Positions 11,752-22,670 of a stretch of DNA of 64,000 bases are shown here, piece after piece (position 1 is the first letter of the stretch; each line of letters opens with the position of its first letter). This stretch comes from Ligustrum vulgare (taxonomy: Eukaryota > Streptophyta > Magnoliopsida > Lamiales > Oleaceae). Location of the stretch: NCBI GenBank assembly GCA_963555705.1, contig OY743169.1, positions 8,122,014 through 8,186,013 on the forward strand, read 5' to 3'. The position numbers and the translations under genes were made by a program. A model generated the notes under the pieces. The model was not told the origin of the DNA. It saw only the letters and a program-made list of their open reading frames with translations, and ran no database searches.

Positions 11752-13665
11752 TTTTTTTATGGATCTGATCTCTTCCCAAGTGATCTATTTAAATGCATTA
11801 TTCAACGCGTAAAATAGTGGTGGCTCCGCGTGTCAGTGATTCCATCAAGAAATAATGGAATAAATTATTGAAAATGTGGGAACAATGAGATAATGCGTCA
11901 TTACCTTTTTCGATATAAGGGAAGATTTGGCGACAAGATTGAGATATTTTCTTGGATATTGTACCTGATTTTTACGGTATACTAAAAGTAATAAATGTAT
12001 ACTGGTTTGAACTGTACAGAAATACGTACTGATGAAATGAATACTGTATTGAACCAGAAGTTCATACATATGTACAAGTGAAATATCTTGCTGAACCTGA
12101 AGTTCTATAATGATTGGTTAGATTCCAATTCAATAATGAGATTTATTAAGAATGAAAATGGCATTCATTAAAGAATCAGAAGATTGTTCAAGTTAACAAG
12201 TTATCATTGCTGCTTGTTCTCAAAAGCAAATTAATTATTTCACTAAGAAAATGAATGACTGATTATTTGCTCAAGTAATGATATTACGAGTAAAGTGATA
12301 AATGCTAGCATGAATATATCTTAAAGTCATTAATGATTTTACGAATTAGTTGAGATAATAGAATATTATATTGCTAATGGTTTAGCAAATTAAAAGCCTC
12401 AAGTTATTTGCTATGAGAACAATTTGAATATAAATATTTCTCATGCAGCAATATTTTATAAACATGTCAATACTATGAAATAAAGATTTGCTTGTGAAGC
12501 TTTATGATTTGTAAAAGTGCGATATGTATACAATCCACCAAAGCGCACTTAGATATATGATTGAGATTATATCCCTAAAAGAATAACATGTGTTATGGCA
12601 TTTTAGCCGATTGATAATATTTGTGAACATTATAGGGAAAACACGCCTGAAGCGTAATTATGCCTAAAGCATAATGCCTATCGATTCCAAAAATAAATAT
12701 CTCTTGAATGATTGAGATGATCCATTTGAGGCTAAATACTCATGGTGAGTAAAATGGACATAATTAAATGTAAGAGATTCAGGTACCTGATGATAGAACA
12801 TATAAAGAGATCTCTCTATGTTATATTGAGTTGAAATGAAATCGATAAATAAGTCGACTGCATACATAAACAACCCTCTTATGAAAATGAGGTTGATGAA
12901 ATTATAATACTTTGGCCAAGTATATAACCCCAATGTAGGGATTATTGTTCAAGGACCTGAAGTCCAAATGCTTAAATGTGTAAAGCCAGTAATTATATGT
13001 ACAAATGAAAAATATTACACAGTCGTAAAAGATGACTCGTTGCGAGCAAAATTTTTCATAAAACTGGCATGACATATGGTGGATAGACTATAGTATAAAT
13101 CACTAGCTTGAGCTCTTTGATATACCAACGAGTGAGATCAAAATGTATGATTCTCATCTCGGTACTTTGAGAGTATTATTTGATGTACAAGTTGATCACG
13201 GTACGTTGGGATTTCAAGTAAAATGATTGTAGATTATATGTCGAAATTGATATATATTTCAATGATTGATTATACGAATCAGAAATTGTGGTTTATGAGA
13301 TGCAAGAACATACATGTATAATCAATGAAAGATTCAATATACCCAGATTAGTATCATTATAGGATGATACAAATGACTACATGATATAATATGTTGAAAG
13401 TGAAATTGGAGTGTACTATTTATGACATCTGAGAAATTGATTATTCACTAGAAGTGAATATGAAAATGAATATGTTTAATCATTCACCAGAAGTGAATTC
13501 TAAATTTGATTATTCACCAGAAGTGAAAGATGCAATCGATAAATTAGTACAACATTGCTTAATATAGCATGTTATGACATCATGAGCTATGAACAATTTA
13601 TATAAAGTTCATCATAAATTATATGATTGCACCAATATACTTGTGATATTCCATGAAATGAATAA
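11752..13665. other. AT-rich internal region of the LTR element
   Basis: No recognisable gag or pol coding. It contains scattered short direct repeats, for example the CACCAGAAGTGAA type at about 13450-13530. Confidence 0.55.
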
Positions 13666-13669
13666 ATAC

Positions 13670-14335
13670 GCGTTGCACTCTTTTTCCCTTAGCTGAGGTT
13701 TTGTCTCCCAGGGTTTTCCTAACAAGGTTTTTAATGAGGCAACAGTTGAGGAGTGTTGATGAAAATTAATGAGAATAATGTACTCTTTTTCCCTTCGTTG
13801 AGGTTTTGTCCAACAAGGTTTTCCTAGCAAGGTTTTTGAGGCATTATCATAGCTATCGACAAGCTATAATTCAGCAACACATTGTTATACTGGAATAATA
13901 TCAACAAATAAAGAAAATCATAGACATCTTATGAAGAATGCTATATAAGGAGATTTTTATATTCCAGAAGAAAGATGATATCAATGTTCGAGAAGTTCAT
14001 GAATCCTCAATTGCACACTTCAGGGGGAGAAACATGTTGTACTCTTTTTCCTTCGTCCAGGTTTTGTTCTACTAGGTTTTCCTGACAAGGTTTTAACGAG
14101 GCAGCGGCTGTACTCTTTTTCCTTGGTTCAAATTTTATCCCACTGGATTTTACTGACAAGGTTTTAATGAGGCAGCACTTTAGAACTTCAAGATTCAGTA
14201 CATGATTTGTTCTACTCGAACGTTAGATTCAATGATTCACCATGGCCAACATCAGGGGGAGCTTCTGTACTATTTTTCCTTCGCTCAAGTTTTATCCCAC
14301 TGGGTTTTCTTAGCAAGGTTTTAACGAGGCAGACA
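13670..14335 (+). repeat. Five copies of the Copia 3' motif before the 3' LTR
   Basis: Copies of a unit with TACTCTTTTTCC, GAGGTTTTGTCC, TTTTCCTAGCAAGG and AACGAGGCAG occur at about 13676, 13786, 14039, 14108 and 14268. The same motif is widespread upstream of Copia 3' LTRs in plants, which supports the Copia assignment. The first copies are closer to consensus than the later ones. Confidence 0.8.
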
Positions 14336-14363
14336 ATTGAGTAATATGTCATTCAAGGGGGAG

Positions 14364-14554
14364 TATTATAAATAATATATAAATATGTGAATGACATTAC
14401 CATTATATCTCTGTAAACTTTACATATTACGATTGTGACATTGTCCACTCCTATAAATAAGAACATTATTTCATTCATTCATATGAATTCAATAAGAGAA
14501 GAATTATCTCATATCTCTCTATATTCTCTATTGTTTTATATTAGTTTCACAACA
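14364..14554 (+). repeat. 3' LTR (191 bp)
   Basis: Starts TATTATAAATAATATATAA (the 5' LTR has TG in place of TA) and ends ACAACA before TTTAT. The few differences from the 5' LTR suggest a fairly recent insertion. Confidence 0.93.
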
Positions 14555-14736
14555 TTTATTACATTTTTTTTTACATTGATTAAGCTTGTCTTGAAAGATT
14601 CTTTAAAATTTCTAAATTTAGAAAGGAATTTAGGCGGGAAATTGAGATTTTCCTTTTTTGACATGTATTCTATTATTATATATAGAATATAGATAGATTT
14701 TTTTGTCAAATAATGACAATCAAATAAGAGGCTAAA

Positions 14737-15254
14737 ACTTGTAACATATTTTTTCAAACCATTTTTTAATTACACATTTTTTCTCTAATTACTTTTAAAC
14801 AACATATTTTACATTGAAAAAATAATTTTTTTTTTTATCAAACAGAGTTTTGCTTGTTTAGTGGAGGAATTTTTTTCAAAATTTTTTTTACTCAAATTCA
14901 TTTTCAATTACAAATTTCTATGGAACCATCACATTCCCCACCCACCTTCCACATCTTTTAATGACACATGTATTCACACAATTTTTTTTGTTGCCACTTG
15001 TAATATATTTTTTCAAACCATTTTTTAATTACACATTTTTTCTCTAATTACTTTTAAATCACATATTTTATATTGAAAAAATAATTTTTTTTTATCAAAC
15101 AGAGTTTTGCTTGTTTAGTGGAGGAATTTTTTTCAATTTTTTTTTACTCAAATTTATTTTCAATTACAAATTTCTATGGAACAATCACATTCCCCACCCA
15201 CCTTCCACATCTTTTAACGACACATGTATTCCCACAATTTTTTTTTGTTGCCAA
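14737..15254. repeat. Tandem duplication, period 259 bp
   Basis: Sequence from ACTTGTAACATATTTTTTC at 14737 repeats from 14996 with few changes. Each copy ends with CACAATTTTTTTTGTTGCCA. The unit resembles MITE-type filler with no coding content. Confidence 0.9.
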
Positions 15255-15275
15255 ACATGCTCTTATTATAGATAT

Positions 15276-15310
<35 letters not shown>

Positions 15311-15313
<3 letters not shown>

Positions 15314-15492
15314 GCCTCCGTTCGGTAATGTAATAATTGTGGTTTATAAACCACTTTTAAAACTACACTATTTCTCAAATTAATCTCTAACTCTACATAT
15401 TTTTTCTATCCAATTTTTAACCATTCATCTACCTAAAAAAAAAAAAAAAAAATCAAAAAAAATCTGATTTGACATATCTGAACGGAGGCTAT
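15311..15492. mobile_element. MITE upstream of the SNM1-like gene
   Basis: Inverted ends ATAGCCTCCGTTCGG and CTGAACGGAGGCTAT bound 182 bp of AT-rich sequence. The target duplication is unclear because the left flank is a TA microsatellite. It ends about 130 bp before the SNM1-like start codon, so it may overlap promoter sequence. Confidence 0.7.
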
Positions 15493-15621
15493 ATTATTTT
15501 CTTAGAATTTTTAAGTTCCCTCCATTTCTCCCGACCATACCCGGAATTTGAAAAGCAAGAAAATCCTCTCCTCTCCCTCTGCCCCCCCATCTGATCTGCA
15601 GTGTCTGTGTGCGCTCACCCG

Positions 15622-18600
15622 ATGGCTCTCAATCCCAACGCGAAATCCAATCGAAAAACCCCATCTTCACAATCACAAAACCTTCTCAGATTCACCTCCC
15701 CGGTTCTCGATGACGACGATTTTCAAGATTACCCTTTTCTCTCCGCATCTAGAACCAGCTCACAGACGCCACCTCTCAAACCCCATTGCTCAACCACCAC
15801 TCGTCCATCGAAAAAGCCCAAAAGACAAAATCCCGGAAAGGAAAATCGAACGGAAGCAGATTTGGGTTGTGGTTTGGATTCAATAGAACCAACCCTTGAT
15901 TTGTTAAAGTCGAACAAGAATGTGGGGTGTTTTTCGAATCGTAATTCGACAGAGTCAAGTTTGTTGAAATTGCAGCCCGAGTTAATGTCTGATGCTTGCG
16001 ATAGTAATGATAATGTTAATGAAGTTGTTGATAGGGAAATGGGGATTGAAGAGGAGGAAAGATTTGATGAGGAAGAGATTTTGGAGGAGGTAGGCACTCC
16101 ATTAGACGTACTGCTCAAGCTGTGCGCTGATGGAGATGAGTCTGAGCGTGATTCTGATGTGGATGATTTGAAATTTCCGGAAGAAGAAAATTGCAATGTT
16201 GAGACTGGTTTGATTTGCTGTCCTCTATGTGGAGCTGATATTTCGAGATTGAATGACAATTTTAGGGAGGTTCACACTAACGAATGCCTTGACAAAATGG
16301 AAAATTCAATTGATGTAAGGTCCTTTGCTTCAATTTGCTTATCTTCCTTGTATGTGTATTTGATAAATATAATATGGCTTTTGATTTGAACATTTTAACT
16401 TACTAAATTCCAGCTGAATTTATCCCCCCGGCTATTTGATGTTGAAAGAACTCACCATTCATTTCTAATATGTTTATAAATTCCTCCCAAACAGATGCTA
16501 AGTCTTGAGAAGAAGTTTAAACCTCAGTTTGGTAAACTTGTTTATAACCAACACATTTTTTCAAACCATTTTGTAACCACACACATTTTACGAAGTCATT
16601 TTTTCAACAACATATTTTACCTCTAAAACTCACATTCTTTATTTATAAACAAAAAACTTTTACCAAGGCTTTTACTTTTACTTATTCTATATTCTTGTGG
16701 AAACTTTCGGATTGTGCATCTGGGATTAAGAATTGTGCAAAAGGAATTTGTAATTCCAGGAATATTAGAAAGTTTACTGTTCAAAATTCAAAATATTAAG
16801 CCCTTGTTTGAGCCCCATTATTTCTCCATTTTTTTTACAAATTTTTTCTACAGTAATCAATCTCACCCATCCAAAAACCCACAATTTTTTACTTTTCAAA
16901 CAACTTTTTAACCATTAGATTTTCAAAATCCAAATTTTAAATTAAATTAATGGGGCTCAAACAAGGGCTAAGTCAACACCTAAGGTGGCGTTCTGTTTGT
17001 ATTTTATTTTGTATTTTCATTTTCGAAAATATTTTGTGTTTCCTGTTTTTATTTTTGTTTTTAAATTTGCTGAAAACGCGTTTGGTTTGTCATTTCTGAA
17101 AACTGTTTTTGAAAATGAAAAGCTGGAAAACACGTTTTGTTTGAAATTTTGCAAAATACTACTTAAACTATTTTTAATTAATTTGCTTGCAAAATACTAC
17201 TGACTCAAACTCAAATTTCTTTTCACAATACACTGAAAACATGGTTACATGCAACACACTAATGTGAACATTAAGTGTCTATATTAACACAGTTTGGTCA
17301 GGTTCGGGATTTGAGAAATCTCTAGTTTTATTAAAATCCAGAAAATACAAATTCTTTCAAAACCACAAGAGTCCATTTATCAGTACATTTTTTGAAATAT
17401 AATAACAAGAATTCTCACTTAATTTTTTTTTTTGTAATGTTGATATTGAATTCAATAAAACTTTATTTAAGCTTAGTTCCAAGTTAGGATAATTCTCCAA
17501 AAAAAAAAAAAAAAGTGTTTATTTAGGTTTAGTTCCAAGTTAGGACAATTCTAAAAAAAATAATAAATAAAAAAAATAAAACTTTATATTAAGCTTAGTT
17601 CCAAGTTAAGATTAAAAATAAAAAAAAATAAAAAATTCCAAAACGCTTTTTTCGCGTTTTCGACATTTTTTGTCGAAATACACACAAGACGCCCAAAACG
17701 AGGTTTCGGATGTTTTGCGTTTTGTGTACAATTTTTTTTTTTGTTTTCCAAAATGCGTTTTCGAAAATGGTAAAAAGAACGCGTTTTTAACGTTGTCGAA
17801 AATAAAAACTGAAAACGACTTCAAAACAGTAAAATGAACAGGGCCATAGTTACCATTGGAATTTAAGATCCCTACAAATCCTTCCTCAGATAAAAGTTGC
17901 GTTTCTAAATGAATTTCTTATTCACTAATTCAAGATCTAATCTGATGTATCTTTCAGGTGTCTGTTCCTTATAATGATACTGCTTATCAATCTCCCGCTG
18001 AAATTCTTAATGGTTCTTCTATTCAACCTCCTCAGAAGGTTGTTGACGTGTCTCCTGTTCTAGAATGGCTTCGCAATTTAGGCCTTACAAAATATGAAGA
18101 TGTCTTTGTCAGGGAGGAAATGGACTGGGATACACTGCAGTGTCTGAAAGATGAGGTGTTATTTTTTATTTTATTTATTTTTTAGAGTACTGGAATGGTG
18201 TTAGGCAATGCCTGAATAGGCCCAAATTCTTGGCTTGAGTTTTCTTTGTAGTTGACTGAAGTTAGCAGCACACTCGCAGAATCGCCTGTCCATTAACTTT
18301 CTATCACTCGACCAAATTTGACTGAATAATGCCTTTGTTTGTCCTACAGGACCTATGTAGCATTGGCATTACTGCACTTGGTCCCCGGAAAAAAATTATT
18401 CATTCTTTAAGGGAGCTAAGAGGAGATGTCATGATGGCTGGCGAAGTGAAGACAGATGTCTCAAAAAATGTAGTTGATGAGTCTAAAATGGGAACAAACA
18501 AGTTAATAACTGATTATTTTCCAGGTCATTTCTCTGAAAGAAACCGAGGCCGCACTGCTTCTAGTGGACAAAAGCAGGCTAGAAGAAGTCAGCCAGATTC

Positions 18601-21600
18601 TGCTCAAAGGAACATGCTAGGGAAAAGCCATGTCAGGAATGGGAAACAAAAAGATGTTCCTCTGTGGTGTTGTATACCAGGAACACCATTTCGAGTGGTA
18701 AAACTTTCATGTCTCCAACCATGGATGTTGGTATCCTATCCTCTTATTAATAATCTTGTGCTTCCTGATTATGCAATATCCATGTTGTGATAGAACAACT
18801 GATAGAATGAGATAATGCTGGGTCCAATAAGTTTTTGACTGCCAATTCTAATAGGGCCTGTTTGATGAAGATTAAAATCAGATTTTTGTCAAATTCAACA
18901 ATTAATCATAGTCACATATTTCATGAGTCTCACAACTTTTTAACCACACATCTTATCAACTTTTATCAAAATCTGCTAAAAATCTGATTTTAATCTCCAT
19001 AAAAAAGGGGCTTAATTGAGAAGAAGCACTACATTGTAAATTTGTCTTGACAACATTCTTGACATTGTATCCACCGAATAGCATTCCGGTTAATTAGATT
19101 CGACCAACTTTTTCATGTACGTCTGCATGATAATTGACACAAGAATTTAAAAATATATTTTTTGGACTAGTTCCATTTGCCTTTTATTTCTCAAAAGATG
19201 GGTTTATGATGTGTTATTCTTTCTACCATAATATTTCACATTATTTTTGCAGGATGCCTTTAAATATCTAAGAAGAGAATGCTCCCATTGGTTTCTTACT
19301 CATTTCCACTTAGATCGTAAGTCTGGCTCTATACTCTCTCTCTTAATTGTGAGATGTCGCCACTTGTGATTCGTTTTCATTAATGTGATAATTGTGCCAA
19401 GCACATCTTGAAGTTCTAATTCACAAGATAACAGATAACTGGTTTAGTTTTATTGATAAAATATATTTAGTGTTGAGGTGTTACATACTTGCCTAGACCA
19501 CCTCACCTTTATTCTCCTTTAATATCTTCAGAGAGAGTGAAATAATCACACACTTTCTGTTATGTTGTTCTTTGCAGATTATCAAGGACTTACAAGGTCC
19601 TTCTGTCATGGGATGATTTATTGTTCCTCCATTACTGCAAAGCTTATTAATCTAAAACTTGGGATCCCATGGGACAAAATAAAAGTTTTGCCCCTAAACC
19701 AGAAGATCAATGTTGCAGGAACTGATGTGACATGCTTCGATGCAAATCACTGCCCCGGTGCTATCATAATTTTATTTGAACCACCCAATGGTAAGGTGTG
19801 TACCAAATTGAATTATTAGAACACTTAGGTGGCGTTCTGTTTGTATTTTATTTTGTATTTTCATTTTCGAAAATGTTTTGTATTTCCTGTTTTCATTTTT
19901 GTTTTCAAATTTGCTGAAAACGCGTTTGGTTTGTCATTTCTGAAAACTGTTTTTGAAAATGAAAAGCTGGAAAACACGTTCTGTTTGAAATTTTGCAGAA
20001 TACTACTTAAACTATTTTAATTAATTTGCTTGCAAAATACTAATAATTCAAATTCAAATTTTCTTTCACAATACACTGAAAACATGGTTACATGCAACAC
20101 ACTAATGTAAGCATTAAGAGTCTATATTAACACAGCTTTGTCAGGTTCGGGATTAAAGAAAGCTCTACTTCTATTAAAATCCAGAAAATACAAGTTTTTT
20201 CAAAACCATCAGAGTCCATTTATCAGTGCATTTTTTTGAAATATAACAACAAGAATTCTCACTTAATTTTTTTTTGTAATGTTGATATTGAATTCAATAA
20301 AACTTTATTTAAACTTAGTTCCAAGTTAGGATAATTCTAAAAAAAATAAAAAATAAATAAAAAAATAAGAACTTTATATTAAGTTTAGTTCTAAGTTAAG
20401 ATAATTCTTAAAAAAAAAATAAAATCCCAAAACGCGTTTTCCTCGTTTTGGACATTTTTTGTCGAAATACACACAAAACGCCCAAAACGAGGTTTTTGAC
20501 GTTTTGCGTTTTGTGTACAAATTTTTTTTTTTGTTTTCCAAAATGCGTTTTCGAAAATGGTAAAGAGAACGCGTTTTTAGCGTTTTCTAAAATAAAAACA
20601 GAAAACGACCTCAAAACAGCAAAGAGAACAGGGGCTTATTGTTTTGGAGGTTATATAGTATTTCAAAGATTGATCCTTTGGCTCTCCATGTAATCAGGCT
20701 GTATTGCACACTGGAGATTTTCGCTTTTGTGAGGAGATGGCAAAACTTTCAGTGTTGCAGACTTGCCCGGTCCACACTCTCATTCTTGATACAACCTATT
20801 GTAATCCCCAGGTATGTTCATTGATAGAATCGATACTGAATGCAAGAGTGTTGCCCGAAAAGGTTTGTGCTCCAATTAGCATTTCTATAGTTAAATCAAA
20901 GTCATCTCCAGGTCTGCCCAAATTAAATTGGCTTCAAGTAGATCTATGGATATTTTACCTTCCACGGAGTAAAAGAAAAAACTTAACTATTCTGCAAATT
21001 AAAGCTTGTTTGGGAAAGAGATTTTTTTTCCAAGTGAAAAATGATTTTATTGGAGAATATGTGATTAAAATGTGAGGAAAAGTTATGAGTCCCATAGAAT
21101 GTGTGGTTGAAGATGATTTTGGGGGGAAATGTTTTCCATACAAGTTTTTAGACTGGTTTATCTGGGTGTTATTGCTATTTTTGGGTTTGACTAGCAGTAA
21201 TCACAGATGAGTATATATATGAGCCTTTGCAGTTGACTAGACATTCACATTCTTATATGTAGATGTTATCTCTATAAGGGGGTGGTTACCTGCGGATTGC
21301 CATTGATCTCGAAAATCTCTTGAAACATTTGTGTAAATGAGGTGTTACGATAACTTGTTCACATGCACTTCTAATTGTCAAGTAACATATGGTTCCAGTT
21401 TGTCTATATTCCTGTAAATAGTTGCAGTTAAGCAATTGTATTTTCATCTATTGGTTTCTTATGTTGAAGATACCATAATTTTTATATATAGTTGGCCTAT
21501 ACGAACATTAGGTATTGCCTCTGTTTTAGATGCTGTGCAGTTAGTAATAGATGCTTCTGTTCCATTCTTGCAGTATGACTTCCCAAAACAGGAGGCTGTA

Positions 21601-22670
21601 ATTCAATTTGTCATTGACGCCATCCAAGCCGAAGCTTTCAACCCCAAAACTTTGTTTTTGATTGGCAGCTATACCATTGGTAGTGTCTACTCCTAAATCT
21701 TTCCATACTCTGTGTGCGCTCACGTGTGTTTCCCAACCATCCGGATATCTGCTTATCTCTTCAATGAATCTGATTGAGTACTTCCATCACATACCCACTC
21801 TTGATCTCTGCAAAACCCACTAATTGTTTCCTTGTGCTTTTTGTTCAAGAACAGGAAAAGAAAGGCTGTTCATGGAAGTTGCCAGAGCTCTCCACAAAAA
21901 GATTTATGTCAACGCAGCAAAATTACGCATTTTAGAATGCCTGGACCTCCTAGAGGAAGACATGCAATGGTTGACAAAAAATGAACTGGAAAGCCATATT
22001 CATGTTGTGCCTATGTGGAGTATAGCAAGCTTCAAAAGATTAAAGCACATGTCCAATCAGTATGGGGTAAGGGATACATATTCCTAAAAATGAAATTGTT
22101 TTGGATGGATTATTTTTCGGAGTTTCCAACAATATTATAAATTTCTCCCTATACTAATGTCTTTTTCCATATAATTTGAATACCTTTTTAGCATCTACAA
22201 ACTGATTTTGAGCTTCCTTTACAAGTGGTTAACTTGATGTTGCATAATACGTACTACAGTTTATATATACAGTATGAGATTATCATTCATTATAATTTCT
22301 TTGATTTTGTTCAGAGTCGATTTAGTCTCATAGTTGCTTTCTCTCCCACTGGCTGGTCATATGGTAAGGGCAAGAAGAAGTCTCCCGGAAGAAGGTGGCA
22401 GCAGGGAACTATTATAAGGTGAACATTTTATTGCAGCATGGTTTTTCTTATGTCAATTTTTTGGTCTACTTCCATTTCAAACTCGATAATACTGACAATA
22501 AAAATACGATTTGATTCTGGTTTAGGTACGAGGTACCCTACAGTGAACACAGCAGTTTTACAGAACTCCAAGAATTTGTCAAGTTCATTTCTCCAGTAGA
22601 CATCATCCCTAGTGTAAATAATCACGGGTCAGATTCTCAGAATGCAATGGTCTCCCAACTCCTGGCTTAG
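15622..22670 (+). CDS. SNM1-type DNA cross-link repair protein with UBZ4-like finger, SAM and MBL/DRMBL nuclease domains
   Basis: Ten exons splice in frame to 733 residues: 15622-16314, 17958-18155, 18350-18697, 19253-19316, 19578-19795, 20698-20811, 21574-21679, 21855-22066, 22315-22418, 22526-22670. The first in-frame ATG is at 15622. The N-terminal third is acidic and disordered, with a zinc finger at C200/C203/H218/C222 of the UBZ4 type, which binds ubiquitin in repair proteins. A SAM-like domain spans about 263-325. The metallo-beta-lactamase motif THFHLDH gives H430, H432, D434 and H435, with ANHCPGA (H492) and HTGDF (D514) as later metal ligands; the C-terminus is the DRMBL region. The family comprises 5' exonucleases acting at interstrand cross-links in the nucleus. 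Length and SAM-MBL order match, from memory, Arabidopsis At2g45700. All introns are GT-AG and several hold MITEs. Confidence 0.93.
16519..16670. mobile_element. MITE in SNM1-like intron 1
   Basis: Ends CAGTTTGGTAAA and TTTTACCAAGG are inverted around AT-rich sequence. The design is like 36275-36450. Exact ends are not certain. Confidence 0.5.
16800..16968. mobile_element. PIF/Harbinger (Tourist-like) MITE in SNM1-like intron 1
   Basis: Ends GCCCTTGTTTGAGCCCCATTA and its perfect inverse lie between TAA duplications (16797-16799 and 16969-16971). It is 169 bp long and non-coding. Confidence 0.88.
16984..17845. mobile_element. PIF/Harbinger-like non-autonomous element, copy A (SNM1-like intron 1)
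   Basis: Starts GGTGGCGTTCTGTTTG and ends GAACAGGGCC. It is almost collinear with the element at 19828-20635. It contains CGAAAA/TTTTCG-rich arms that fold back on each other. No transposase. Open frames in it, for example 16985-17203, are repeat-derived. Confidence 0.8.
18854..19011. mobile_element. MITE in SNM1-like intron 3
   Basis: Ends GGGCCTGTTTGATG and AAAAAAGGGGC enclose inverted AGATTAAAATCAGATTTTT segments. A related copy sits at about 35537-35703 in the chorismate mutase intron. Confidence 0.65.
19828..20635. mobile_element. PIF/Harbinger-like non-autonomous element, copy B (SNM1-like intron 5)
   Basis: 808 bp flanked by TTA (19825-19827 and 20636-20638), with ends GGTGGCGTTCTGTTTG and GAACAGGGGC. 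Same family and orientation as copy A in intron 1 of the same gene. Non-coding. Confidence 0.85.

Larger units (their letters stand above)
8225..14554 (+). mobile_element. Complete LTR retrotransposon (Copia-like, non-autonomous) carrying captured host genes
   Basis: Two 191-bp LTRs bound a 6,330-bp element flanked by a perfect 5-bp duplication TTTAT (8220-8224 and 14555-14559). A polypurine tract (AAGGGGGAG) lies directly before the 3' LTR. The internal region has no gag, integrase or reverse transcriptase frame that I can recognise: 8440-10290 is leader-like with short direct repeats, 10294-11751 holds two antisense host-gene copies, 11752-13660 is AT-rich non-coding sequence, and 13670-14335 holds a tandem motif seen near the 3' end of many plant Copia elements. 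It must have been mobilised by an autonomous partner. The orientation is inferred from the polypurine tract and the primer-binding-like site. Confidence 0.9.
6547..14697 (-). mobile_element. Probable Helitron on the minus strand, interrupted by an LTR retrotransposon
   Basis: On the minus strand the 3' end shows a near-perfect hairpin CCGTGC-ATT-GCACGG followed by GTGTAACACTAG and a host T (6546-6575). At the other side, the minus strand reads A then TCTATCTATATTCTATATA at 14697, a plausible 5' terminus. Removing the 6.33-kb LTR element leaves about 1.8 kb, a size suited to a non-autonomous Helitron. The 3' end is well supported; pairing it with the 14697 end is inference. Confidence 0.45.

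Noticed and set aside
15729..16259. 176-residue minus-strand Ser-rich frame
   Set aside because: Antisense shadow of the acidic first exon of the SNM1-like gene.
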